Source: an uncultured Desulfosarcina sp. (GTDB lineage: Bacteria; Desulfobacterota; Desulfobacteria; Desulfobacterales; Desulfosarcinaceae). From it: a stretch of DNA of 64,000 bases. The first letter of the stretch is position 1; every line of letters begins with the position of its first letter. The position numbers and the translations under genes were made by a program. Below, one piece after another: positions 9,008 through 16,676 of the stretch. The DNA lies in contig NZ_OY764190.1 of assembly GCF_963668215.1 (NCBI RefSeq), positions 4,898,001-4,962,000 on the forward strand, in the 5' to 3' direction. Under the pieces are notes generated by a model that worked only from the letters and a program-made list of their open reading frames with translations, had not been told where the DNA came from and did no database searches.

Positions 9008-9712
9008 ATGAAGTGGAAAGATTCGGAAAGCGCAAACGGTGCGGATCCGGACACAAGTGATCCCTACTACGAAAATGACGGTTACGCATCATTCAAAGAA
9101 AAAGGGGGGTCGAAAGCGGCCATCCTGTCCGGCAATCCCGTTCGCTATCTGTACTGGGGGCTGGGCATCGCCGTTGTCGCCGGTGTGGTGCTGCTGGTGG
9201 CGCTGCTGTTTTCCAACATCAACGAGTCCGCCGACCTGGCCCGCATCAAAGAGATGGAGCAGACCATCGAAAAATTGGAGCAGCGGCTGAGCAAGTACGA
9301 AGGCATTGACGAAAAAGTCACCCGAATATGGGAACAGGCCAAAGCCTTCGAAAAATTCAAGACCCGATTCGATCGCTCCGAGGCTTCCATGTCTCTGCGA
9401 ATGGACCATCTGGCCATGAGCCTGGACGCGCTTCAAAAGAAAACCGATGAGGCGCTCGTAAAAATCGAGGCCCTTGAAAAACAGCCGGCTGAAAAAGTGG
9501 TCGCCGCCAAACCGGCGCCCGTCAAAGCCAAACCGGTAAGCGACGAAAAACAGGAGGCCAAGATCCACACCGTGGTCGCCGGAGACACCCTGTTCAACAT
9601 CAGCCAGCGCTACAACCTGACCGTCGATAAACTCAAGGCCCTCAACAACCTGTCCGAAGGGGCGGTGATCCACGTCGGACAGAAGCTGACGGTAAGTGCA
9701 CCAGCCGAATAA
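9008..9712 (+). CDS. Membrane-anchored LysM-domain protein
   Basis: A 234-residue protein with a charged cytoplasmic N-terminus (1-47), one transmembrane helix (about 48-69), a periplasmic coiled coil (about 75-155), an Ala/Lys/Pro linker (160-185) and a C-terminal LysM domain (about 188-232, starting HTVVAGDTLFNISQRYN). LysM binds N-acetylglucosamine-containing glycans such as peptidoglycan, so this is probably an inner-membrane protein reaching the cell wall. The ATG at 9008 follows a GGATGGAGG stretch. The next gene encodes a small membrane protein and lies 42 bp downstream. No enzymatic domain is present. Confidence 0.85.
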   Translation: MKWKDSESANGADPDTSDPYYENDGYASFKEKGGSKAAILSGNPVRYLYWGLGIAVVAGVVLLVALLFSNINESADLARIKEMEQTIEKLEQRLSKYEGIDEKVTRIWEQAKAFEKFKTRFDRSEASMSLRMDHLAMSLDALQKKTDEALVKIEALEKQPAEKVVAAKPAPVKAKPVSDEKQEAKIHTVVAGDTLFNISQRYNLTVDKLKALNNLSEGAVIHVGQKLTVSAPAE

Positions 9713-9754
9713 TTCGCCGGGTTTTGTTTTAACTCAAAAAGACAGCGTGCCTTG

Positions 9755-10204
9755 ATGAACGATTATTTTGCCCGTTTCACACAAGCTCCGGCAAGCTTCA
9801 AAAAAAGTTTTGCGATGCTGGTTGTCGCCTGGGCGATTCACCCGATCTATATTTATGCTTTCTTTTATTTCAATCAGGCGGTTGTCCAGGCCCAGAGCGT
9901 TATCCTGCGCATGGCGGTGGTCAGCGGATGCCTGGCGTTGCTTTTGTTTCTGATCAAGAAATGGGCCCGGGCGTTGGTGGTGATGGGCAACTGCTTCATT
10001 GTCGTCTACGACATTTTTATCCTTGCGATTTCACCTTCGAACAAGGCGCTGAGTCTGCTGTGCGTCGGCGTGGTTTTGTTTGCGATTTTAGGCACCTACT
10101 GGCTTTTCGGGAAAGACTCGCGGTCGTACTTCAGCCAGCTCAATCCAAAGCAAGAAACCGGGGATCCACTGGATCCAAAGGCGGGCTCCAATCTTCCGAA
10201 ATGA
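9755..10204 (+). CDS. Small integral membrane protein, unknown function
   Basis: A 149-residue protein with about four hydrophobic helices (roughly 20-42, 50-66, 70-90, 95-113) and a polar C-terminal tail. I do not recognise a family. The ATG at 9755 directly follows a TTG that could also serve as start. It sits 42 bp after the LysM gene on the same strand and may be co-transcribed with it. Confidence 0.7.
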   Translation: MNDYFARFTQAPASFKKSFAMLVVAWAIHPIYIYAFFYFNQAVVQAQSVILRMAVVSGCLALLLFLIKKWARALVVMGNCFIVVYDIFILAISPSNKALSLLCVGVVLFAILGTYWLFGKDSRSYFSQLNPKQETGDPLDPKAGSNLPK

Positions 10205-10310
10205 CCGGTTCGGTTCAAGCCCTTTCGGAATCGGGCGGCAAGAGGTGATAAGGGAGATGGAAATAAAAAAGAAGGCCTAATTAAAGAGCATATGCTTTAT
10301 TGGAGGACCT

Positions 10311-10730
10311 ATGGGAAGACCCAGAAAAGATCGTTTGGTGGCGGTTAATCCGAAAATCAGCTATTTCAAACCAAGGGGCATCCCCATGGTTGACCTTTCC
10401 GAGGTATGCATTACTGTGGATGAAAGGGAAGCGTTGCGGCTGGCAGATTTAGACGGCCTGTCGCACGAGGAATCCGGGCAGTGCATGGGAGTTTCCAGGG
10501 CTACTTTCGGTCGCATTCTGCACAAGGCGCGCCAGACCGTGGCCAATGCCCTGATCAACGGCAAGGCCATTAAAATCGACGGCGGCAACTATAAAATGGT
10601 GAAAGAAAAGCGCCGCTTTGCCTGCCGCAAATGCCAGTACCAATGGGAAGAGCCATTGGGAACCGGACGCCCGGATGCCTGCCCGGAATGTGGTGCGGAT
10701 GACTTCTATCGCTTTTTGATCGACGAATAG
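10311..10730 (+). CDS. DUF134 family DNA-binding protein with zinc ribbon
   Basis: A 139-residue protein of the DUF134/UPF0251 family: an N-terminal MGRPRK start, a helix-turn-helix of the sigma-70 region 4 type (about 40-80, SHEESGQCMGVSRATFGRIL) and a C-terminal rubredoxin/zinc-ribbon-like segment with CRKC and CPEC pairs (about 107-131). Members are presumed transcription factors and usually neighbour Mrp/NifX-type genes, as here, where an Mrp ATPase gene follows 121 bp downstream. GGAGG lies 4 bp before the ATG. Target genes are unknown; metal or Fe-S sensing is an inference from the cysteines. Confidence 0.85.
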   Translation: MGRPRKDRLVAVNPKISYFKPRGIPMVDLSEVCITVDEREALRLADLDGLSHEESGQCMGVSRATFGRILHKARQTVANALINGKAIKIDGGNYKMVKEKRRFACRKCQYQWEEPLGTGRPDACPECGADDFYRFLIDE

Positions 10731-10851
10731 AAACACAGTCAGCCCGATGCCGTAAATTCAGATGGGCTGGACCCATTTAAGCAGATGTCTGCAAGGTTGA
10801 AATCAAGGCGGACGCCTGACTGCACAACGAGAGGATCGGTTCAAAGATACC

Positions 10852-11700
10852 ATGGTTCAGATTCAAAGCAGCATGGACTCGGCCAAGAAACAGGCCAATC
10901 CACAGGAAGAAAGAGACAGGGAAATCAAGAGCACCTTAGGGCGCATCAAACATAAATTCATCGTCATGAGCGGCAAGGGCGGCGTTGGTAAGACAAGCAC
11001 CTCGGTGAGTCTGGCCCTGGCCCTGTCGGAATTGGGGCACCGTGTGGGCCTTATGGATGTCGACCTTCACGGTCCGGACATCCCCCGGATGCTGGGATTG
11101 ACCGGCATACTGGACCTGAGCCCCAATCGCAAGCTCAACCCCATGCCCTATTCGAAAACCCTCAGTGCGGTTTCCATTGAATCCCTGACGCCTTCCAAGG
11201 ACGATGCCATTATCTGGCGCGGTCCGGTAAAATTCTCTGCCATTCAGCAGTTCATTGGCGATGTGGAATGGGGCGACCTGGATTTTCTGATCATCGATTC
11301 CCCGCCGGGTACCGGCGACGAACCGTTGACCGTGGCCCAGACCATCGCCGAAGCCAAAGCCATCATCGTCACCACGCCCCAGGAAGTGTCTTTGGCCGAT
11401 GTCAGAAAGTCCATCAACTTCTGCAAGACCGTCAAAATGGAAATCTTCGGGTTGATCGAAAACATGAGCGGATTCGCATGCCCCCACTGCCAGTCGGTGA
11501 TTGAACTTTTCGGCTCCGGCGGCGGCGAAAAAACCGCTGCGGCTGCCGGAATTCCCTTTCTGGGCAGCATTCCCTTCGACACCCGGGTCGTCGCCTGCGG
11601 CGACGCCGGCGTATCCTATCGCAAGGAGCATGGAGATACGCCGGTATCCCTGGCCTTTGACGCCATTGCCAGGCAGATGGCCGGGTTGATCCAGGCTTGA
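10852..11700 (+). CDS. Mrp/NBP35-type Fe-S cluster carrier ATPase
   Basis: A 282-residue P-loop ATPase of the Mrp/ApbC/Nbp35 family, which carries and delivers [4Fe-4S] clusters to apoproteins. The deviant Walker A motif GKGGVGKTS is at residues 41-49, a Walker B-like LIIDSPPGTGDE near 146-157, and the cluster-binding pair CPHC at 210-213. A 30-residue N-terminal extension precedes the ATPase. The ATG at 10852 lacks a good Shine-Dalgarno and an internal ATG at 10873 is possible. It is paired with the DUF134 regulator, a common arrangement in anaerobes rich in Fe-S proteins. Confidence 0.92.
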   Translation: MVQIQSSMDSAKKQANPQEERDREIKSTLGRIKHKFIVMSGKGGVGKTSTSVSLALALSELGHRVGLMDVDLHGPDIPRMLGLTGILDLSPNRKLNPMPYSKTLSAVSIESLTPSKDDAIIWRGPVKFSAIQQFIGDVEWGDLDFLIIDSPPGTGDEPLTVAQTIAEAKAIIVTTPQEVSLADVRKSINFCKTVKMEIFGLIENMSGFACPHCQSVIELFGSGGGEKTAAAAGIPFLGSIPFDTRVVACGDAGVSYRKEHGDTPVSLAFDAIARQMAGLIQA

Positions 11701-11758
11701 CGATATTTCCCGCCATACCCTGCGTAGTCCGTAACATCCCTGAATGAAATGATATCAC

Positions 11759-11788
11759 AACGCCCACCGGTTGACATCGGTGGGCGTT
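11759..11788 (+). terminator. Hairpin after mrp, possible terminator
   Basis: A perfect 11-bp stem (11759-11769 with 11778-11788) with an 8-base loop. The following sequence is only weakly T-rich, so intrinsic termination is uncertain. Confidence 0.5.
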
Positions 11789-11898
11789 GATGATTTAATC
11801 GACATACTTGAACGCAGTCGCTTTCGGATGACGCTCCCGTACAGACGAAGCGACTGTCCGGCCTTTTACTCGTCAGGGCTGTTTTAGAGGGTGAACCG

Positions 11899-14229
11899 AT
11901 GAAACAGGGCATTTTCCGTTTTCTTTCCAGCATGCCTCATTTCTCATTTCTCACCAGGGAAGAGATGGATCGGGTCGTTTCCGAATCCGAGCTTGTCAAG
12001 ATTCCCAGGGGCCATCTGGTTGCCGAGCAGGATAAGACCAAAGTCGAGAATGTTCTGGTGATCATGAGAGGTCAACTCTCTCTCTATCAGGACGACAACG
12101 GCAAGTCCGAATTGACCGGTTATATCAAGCAGGGAGAGGTTTTCGGCGGCATTACCGTCATGCTTAATTCCGGAATCTCTTTACGGACGGCGAAGGCCGA
12201 TACCGAGGTGCACTGTATTTCGATACCCAGCACCGTCATCATGGACACCTGTACGCAAAACAAGGCCTTTTACGAATACTTTCTGGCCAATTTCAGCCAT
12301 AATATTTTCGATAAATCCCTGGATGCCATTACCCGCGTCGTCCAGGCGCGCCTTTTTCTGTCGGGCATCGATCCATTTTCATTTTTGCCGGAGGAGGAGA
12401 TCGACAACGCCGCCCGTTCGCTTTCCGCCATTTCCCATCGTCGGGGCACCGTTCTTTTCGTTCAGGGAAAGACGCGGGTCGGATACCTGTATATTCTGAA
12501 AAAAGGCGCCGCCGAACGGTACTATGAGGAAAAAGGTGAGAAACGGTTGCGGGAATATCTCGCCGAAGGGGACATCTACGGCGGTATTTCAATACTGCTG
12601 AACGATGGCGTCTCGCTTCGAACCATCGAGGTGGTGGAAGATTCGGTTTTCCACATTTTGCCTGCCGGGGTGTTTCTGGATATCTGCAAACGATACAGCG
12701 TTTTTTCGGATTTCTTTTCGGACACCTTCGGCAAACGGATGATCAGCCGATCCTATGCGGCCATCATCGCCAAAACCCTTCGTCCCGAGGAAGACAGTCT
12801 TCAGTTTTTCAACCAGCCGCTGTCCCAGATCTATTCGCGCGATCCTTTGTTCTGCGATGCGGACACCTCAATCCGGGATGCCGCCAGCACCATGGCCCGG
12901 GCGAAAAGCAGCTACGCCTTGATTCGTTCGAAAAACCCGGAACAGGTGGGGATCGTCACTGAAGAGGACTTTACCCGCAAGGTGATCGCCCGGGGGTATC
13001 CCGTTGAAAAACCGGTCGGCACCATCATGTCGGCCCCCCTTAAAACCGTTTCCGAAAAAGCCATGGTGTTCGAAGCCATGATGACCATGATGGAGCAGAA
13101 CTTCCAGCATGTGGGCGTCGTCGATGCGAACAGCCAGGTGATCGGAATGCTGTCCAACAAGGATATTCTCGCCTATCAGGGGCAATCCCCCATGTTTTTG
13201 CTGCGTGAAATCAAGATTGCATCCGGCATCGAAGAAATCGCCGAAAAATACCGGCAACTGCCCGGGTTGGTGCGCAGCCTGATTCACAGTGGTGCCACCG
13301 CTAACAACGTTACCCATTTTATCACCACGGTTTCCGATTCGATTCTTACCAGGCTGATGGCCATGACCCTGGATGAACTGGGGCCGCCGCCGCTTCCCTT
13401 CGTTTTCATGATCATGGGCAGTGAAGGGCGCCAGGAGCAGACCCTGAAGACCGATCAGGACAATGCCATCGTCTACCGCGACCCGGAAGCGGCCTCGGCG
13501 AAAAAAGCGGAAGACTACTTTCATCGATTCGGCACCATGGCCTGTACCCTGCTCAACGAGGCGGGATACGACTTTTGTACCGGAGACGTGATGGCCAAAA
13601 ATCCCCAGTGGTGCCAGCCGCTCTCCCGATGGAAGTCTTACTTCCAGGATTGGATTCATGCCGCCGAGGCTGAGGACCTTCTTCAGGCCAGCATCTTTTT
13701 CGACTTCCGGCATGGATATGGTGACGCGTCGCTGATCGACGAACTGCGTCGGCATCTGTTCAACTCGCTGGAAGGGTGGTCCGGTTTCTTCAGGCACATG
13801 ACCGAAAACGCGCTTCAGTTCAAACCGCCGTTGGGCTTTTTCCGGAATTTCGTGGTTGAATCCAAGGGACGGCATCGCAACGCCCTGGACATCAAGAGCG
13901 CCATGACGCCCATCGTCGATTTTGCCAGGATCTATGCCCTGAAGAACAGTATCGAGGAGACCAATACCCTGGCCAGACTCGATCAGCTGCGTCTGAGAAA
14001 AATTCTCTCTTTCCAGGAATATGAAGAACTGGAAAAGGCCTACAGCTTTCTCATGCAATTGCGTTTCGTCCGGCAGATTACCGCGGTTATGGATGAAGCC
14101 GCAAAGCCGGACAACTATATCAATCCCAAAAAACTGACCCATATCGAGCAGACCATGCTCAAGGAAATCTTCAAGCGGGTGGAGAAATTTCAGGCCAAGA
14201 TGAATTTTGAATTCATCGGCATTGCCTGA
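11899..14229 (+). CDS. Two cNMP-binding domains + CBS pair + DUF294 nucleotidyltransferase signalling protein
   Basis: A 776-residue soluble multidomain regulator. In order: two cyclic-nucleotide-binding domains (about 15-140 and 150-290, each with a GEVFGGI/GDIYGGI phosphate-binding-cassette-like element), a CBS pair (about 310-430, ending near MLSNKDIL), then the DUF294 nucleotidyltransferase domain with GSEGRQEQT at 506-514 followed by the TDQDN acidic pair, and a helical DUF294_C domain to the end. Family members resemble GlnD-type transferases, but the target is unknown. It probably integrates nucleotide signals and transfers NMP to, or otherwise controls, a partner. The PAS-LuxR gene follows by 43 bp and may share the transcript. 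Confidence 0.88.
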   Translation: MKQGIFRFLSSMPHFSFLTREEMDRVVSESELVKIPRGHLVAEQDKTKVENVLVIMRGQLSLYQDDNGKSELTGYIKQGEVFGGITVMLNSGISLRTAKADTEVHCISIPSTVIMDTCTQNKAFYEYFLANFSHNIFDKSLDAITRVVQARLFLSGIDPFSFLPEEEIDNAARSLSAISHRRGTVLFVQGKTRVGYLYILKKGAAERYYEEKGEKRLREYLAEGDIYGGISILLNDGVSLRTIEVVEDSVFHILPAGVFLDICKRYSVFSDFFSDTFGKRMISRSYAAIIAKTLRPEEDSLQFFNQPLSQIYSRDPLFCDADTSIRDAASTMARAKSSYALIRSKNPEQVGIVTEEDFTRKVIARGYPVEKPVGTIMSAPLKTVSEKAMVFEAMMTMMEQNFQHVGVVDANSQVIGMLSNKDILAYQGQSPMFLLREIKIASGIEEIAEKYRQLPGLVRSLIHSGATANNVTHFITTVSDSILTRLMAMTLDELGPPPLPFVFMIMGSEGRQEQTLKTDQDNAIVYRDPEAASAKKAEDYFHRFGTMACTLLNEAGYDFCTGDVMAKNPQWCQPLSRWKSYFQDWIHAAEAEDLLQASIFFDFRHGYGDASLIDELRRHLFNSLEGWSGFFRHMTENALQFKPPLGFFRNFVVESKGRHRNALDIKSAMTPIVDFARIYALKNSIEETNTLARLDQLRLRKILSFQEYEELEKAYSFLMQLRFVRQITAVMDEAAKPDNYINPKKLTHIEQTMLKEIFKRVEKFQAKMNFEFIGIA

Positions 14230-14272
14230 CCGGATGTGGCCGTCGAAAGAGAACCATTGGACCGAAAAGTTT

Positions 14273-15631
14273 ATGAGATCAGAAAAAAAGAGTTCCGTCG
14301 ATTGTACGGACAAGTGCAGTGACGAGTTGAAGCAGGAGATCGGCCGGTTGCACCGACTGCTTGATGAGCGTCAGAAAGAGTTGGATTCCTTGGCCAAATT
14401 TGTCCGGCGGATCGCTGACAACGCCCCGGACATGATCTGGGCCAAAGATATGGACAACCGCTATCTGTTCGCCAACCGGGCGCTTTGCGAACGGTTGTTG
14501 ATGTGCAGCCATCCGGAAGCGGCCATCGGAAAAAAGGATATCTATTTCGCCCAGTGCGAGCGGGCCAAGGGGCAGCGGCATACCTTCGGCGAGATCTGTA
14601 TCGATTCGGACGAGGTCGTAAAAACCGAAAAAAGAGCGATGCGCTTCGTTGAAGACGGACTGGTTCGCGGAAAATATTTGATTCTGGATGTCCACAAGGC
14701 GCCGCTTCTCGACGAATCGGGCCGGATGATCGGCACGGTCGGCTGCGGACGGGACATCACGAGGGAACGGGAGATTCAGAAAGACCTGGAAGAGAGCCGC
14801 GCCAGTCAGCAATTGCTGATGGAAACCGCCTCCGATTTCGCTGTTTTCCGGTTGCAGATTCATCCGTTTCGTCCCCGTGGTGCCAAGGTTGTCTTTCTCA
14901 GTCCCTCTGCCAGAGACATTGCCGGCATCACCCAACCGCAACAGGTGGATCGATGGTTCCGGGTCCATCCGGACGATATCAAAGCGGTACGGTATGCGTT
15001 CGTCAAAGGTTTCTCAGGGCCAAAGTTCAATCAGCGGTTCCGGGTCTGGCGGGCCGATCAATCCCGGTGGCGCTGGCTCCATATTATCGCGACGGCCGTA
15101 GACCATGATGACGGGCGGTTTTCCAACGGAATCATGTTCGATATCACCGAACAGGTGGAAAGCAACGAAGCTCTGGCAGCCAAAGGCCGGGAACTGGAAG
15201 ACCGGACGGACAGCCTCTCCGAGGTGAACACCGCCTTGAAAGTGCTGCTGAAAAAAAGGGATGAGGACCGCAAGATCCTGGAAGAAAAAGTTCTATACAA
15301 CATCAAATCCCTGATCCGGCCTTATCTGAACAAATTGAAAACCAGCGGGATCAGCTCCAAACAGAACGCCTATCTCAAGATTCTGGAATCCAACCTCGAA
15401 GAAATCGTTTCGCCGCTCAGCCGCACCCTGTCCTTCGACTACCTGGGGTTTACGCCCACCGAAATCAAGGTGGCCAGCATGGTCAAACAGGGCCTCAAAG
15501 CCAAAGAGATCGCAAAATTGATGGGGATTTCCACCCGTACGGTGGAAGGCTACCGTTACGCCATCCGGGAGCGGTTGGGAATCAAGGGAAAAAAAGTCAA
15601 CCTGCGGACCTATCTGCTCTCGCTGCAGTAG
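14273..15631 (+). CDS. PAS-PAS-LuxR-type sensory transcription regulator
   Basis: A one-component regulator of about 452 residues: a short coiled coil (about 18-45), a first PAS domain (about 45-175, NAPDMIWAKDMDNRYLFAN), a second PAS/PAC domain (about 185-310, WRADQSRWRWLHII then DITEQVE), a coiled coil (315-365) and a LuxR/GerE helix-turn-helix (about 388-450, FTPTEIKVASMVKQGLKAKEIA). It lacks histidine kinase and receiver domains, so the PAS sensor is wired directly to DNA binding. Starts at 14207 or 14234 are also open; 14273 avoids overlap with the upstream gene but no start has a good ribosome site. Ligand and targets are not visible. Confidence 0.85.
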   Translation: MRSEKKSSVDCTDKCSDELKQEIGRLHRLLDERQKELDSLAKFVRRIADNAPDMIWAKDMDNRYLFANRALCERLLMCSHPEAAIGKKDIYFAQCERAKGQRHTFGEICIDSDEVVKTEKRAMRFVEDGLVRGKYLILDVHKAPLLDESGRMIGTVGCGRDITREREIQKDLEESRASQQLLMETASDFAVFRLQIHPFRPRGAKVVFLSPSARDIAGITQPQQVDRWFRVHPDDIKAVRYAFVKGFSGPKFNQRFRVWRADQSRWRWLHIIATAVDHDDGRFSNGIMFDITEQVESNEALAAKGRELEDRTDSLSEVNTALKVLLKKRDEDRKILEEKVLYNIKSLIRPYLNKLKTSGISSKQNAYLKILESNLEEIVSPLSRTLSFDYLGFTPTEIKVASMVKQGLKAKEIAKLMGISTRTVEGYRYAIRERLGIKGKKVNLRTYLLSLQ

Positions 15632-15651
15632 CGGGCAGGGGCCTCAGGTCA

Positions 15652-15699
15652 GAGGTCGGATGACGAAGATCTGAAGATCGAGTGCGATGGGCCGACCTC
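15652..15699. terminator. Possible bidirectional terminator hairpin
   Basis: An 8-bp inverted repeat (15652-15659 with 15692-15699) in the 78-bp gap between two convergent genes. The loop is long and no T-run follows. Confidence 0.25.
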
Positions 15700-15709
15700 A
15701 GTCATCCGA

Positions 15710-16486
15710 TTACCGGAGCATGCCGAAATACCAGTGGACGATGGGGTCGCCGAAAAAAAGATAGAGAACGGCGCCCATGGCCAGAAAAGGGCCGAAGGGG
15801 ATGGCCAGCTTCATTCCTTTGCCGGATCGGACCATGGCCAGAATCCCGATCAGGGTGCCGATGGCCGAGGCGGCGAACAGGGTGAACAAAATGCCCTGCC
15901 AGCCGATAAAGGCGCCGATCATGGCCAGCAGTTTGATATCGCCGCCGCCCATGCCTTCCCTGCCGGTTATCGCTTGATATCCCCAGGCCACGGCAAAAAG
16001 AGAGCCCCCACCGGCCAAAATACCGATGGCACTGGATTGCCAGGTCAGGTCGGTGGCGGCAATGGCGGCGATAAAGAAAATCGGGATTCCCGGCAGGCTG
16101 ATCGCATCGGGAATGATGCGGTGGTCCAGATCGATGAAAGAGACGACAATCAACACCGCGATGAAGGCAAAGGCCGCCAGCGCGTGCCAGGTGGGGCCGA
16201 AAAAGACGATTCCGGCCGCGGCGAACAGACCGGTCAGCAGTTCCACCAGCGGATAGCGGACGGCGATGGCCTCACCGCATGTACGGCATTTGCCCATGAG
16301 CAGCAGCCAGCTCAAAATGGGGATGTTATCGTAAAAGGCGATCTCGGTTTTGCATCGCGGGCAGCTTGACGGGGGGCGAACGATGGAAGCGCCGGCCGGT
16401 ATGCGGAAAATGCAAACGTTGAGGAAGCTGCCGATGCAGGCACCGAAAACGAAAGCCAAAATTGTGATGGGAATAATGGGTGTCAT
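15710..16486 (-). CDS. pilD: Prepilin peptidase / N-methyltransferase (A24)
   Basis: An inner-membrane aspartic peptidase that cleaves type IV prepilin-like leader peptides and methylates the new N-terminus. From ATG 16486 it is 258 residues with seven to eight hydrophobic helices. The cytoplasmic loop has the two zinc-type cysteine pairs C42/C45 and C67/C70 linked to the methylase activity. Catalytic aspartates lie in FIDLDH (119-121) and GMGGGD (183). A GTG at 16516 would add 10 residues. No pilin gene is adjacent, so it probably serves pili or type II secretion genes elsewhere. Confidence 0.93.
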   Translation of the reverse strand: MTPIIPITILAFVFGACIGSFLNVCIFRIPAGASIVRPPSSCPRCKTEIAFYDNIPILSWLLLMGKCRTCGEAIAVRYPLVELLTGLFAAAGIVFFGPTWHALAAFAFIAVLIVVSFIDLDHRIIPDAISLPGIPIFFIAAIAATDLTWQSSAIGILAGGGSLFAVAWGYQAITGREGMGGGDIKLLAMIGAFIGWQGILFTLFAASAIGTLIGILAMVRSGKGMKLAIPFGPFLAMGAVLYLFFGDPIVHWYFGMLR

Positions 16487-16607
16487 AAGATTCGATTGTT
16501 TAAAAGAACCCGGCACCCATTGTCAAAGAAAAATTACGTCTTATTATTAAACATTTTTGGGTGACGACCGCTAAAAGTCGGCGTTTCGCACAGGAGCAAG
16601 CTAAGTC

Positions 16608-16652
16608 GTGTTCATCCGGAAATAGGCAAATTGGCCGTTTCCGGATGGGCAC
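16608..16652. repeat. Dispersed palindromic repeat, copy 1
   Basis: A 45-bp element beginning and ending with GTG/CAC and forming a perfect 10-bp stem (CATCCGGAAA with its complement) around a loop containing GGCAAATTGG. A second copy at 27578-27621 differs by five substitutions and one indel, with one base pair changed on both sides. This copy lies 24 bp upstream of lon. Confidence 0.7.
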
Positions 16653-16676
16653 AAAGTACCATCATCAGGAGCCACA

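Noticed and set aside
12868..14313. A 481-codon open frame on the minus strand
   Set aside because: Antisense to the DUF294 signalling gene, without ribosome site or recognisable motif.
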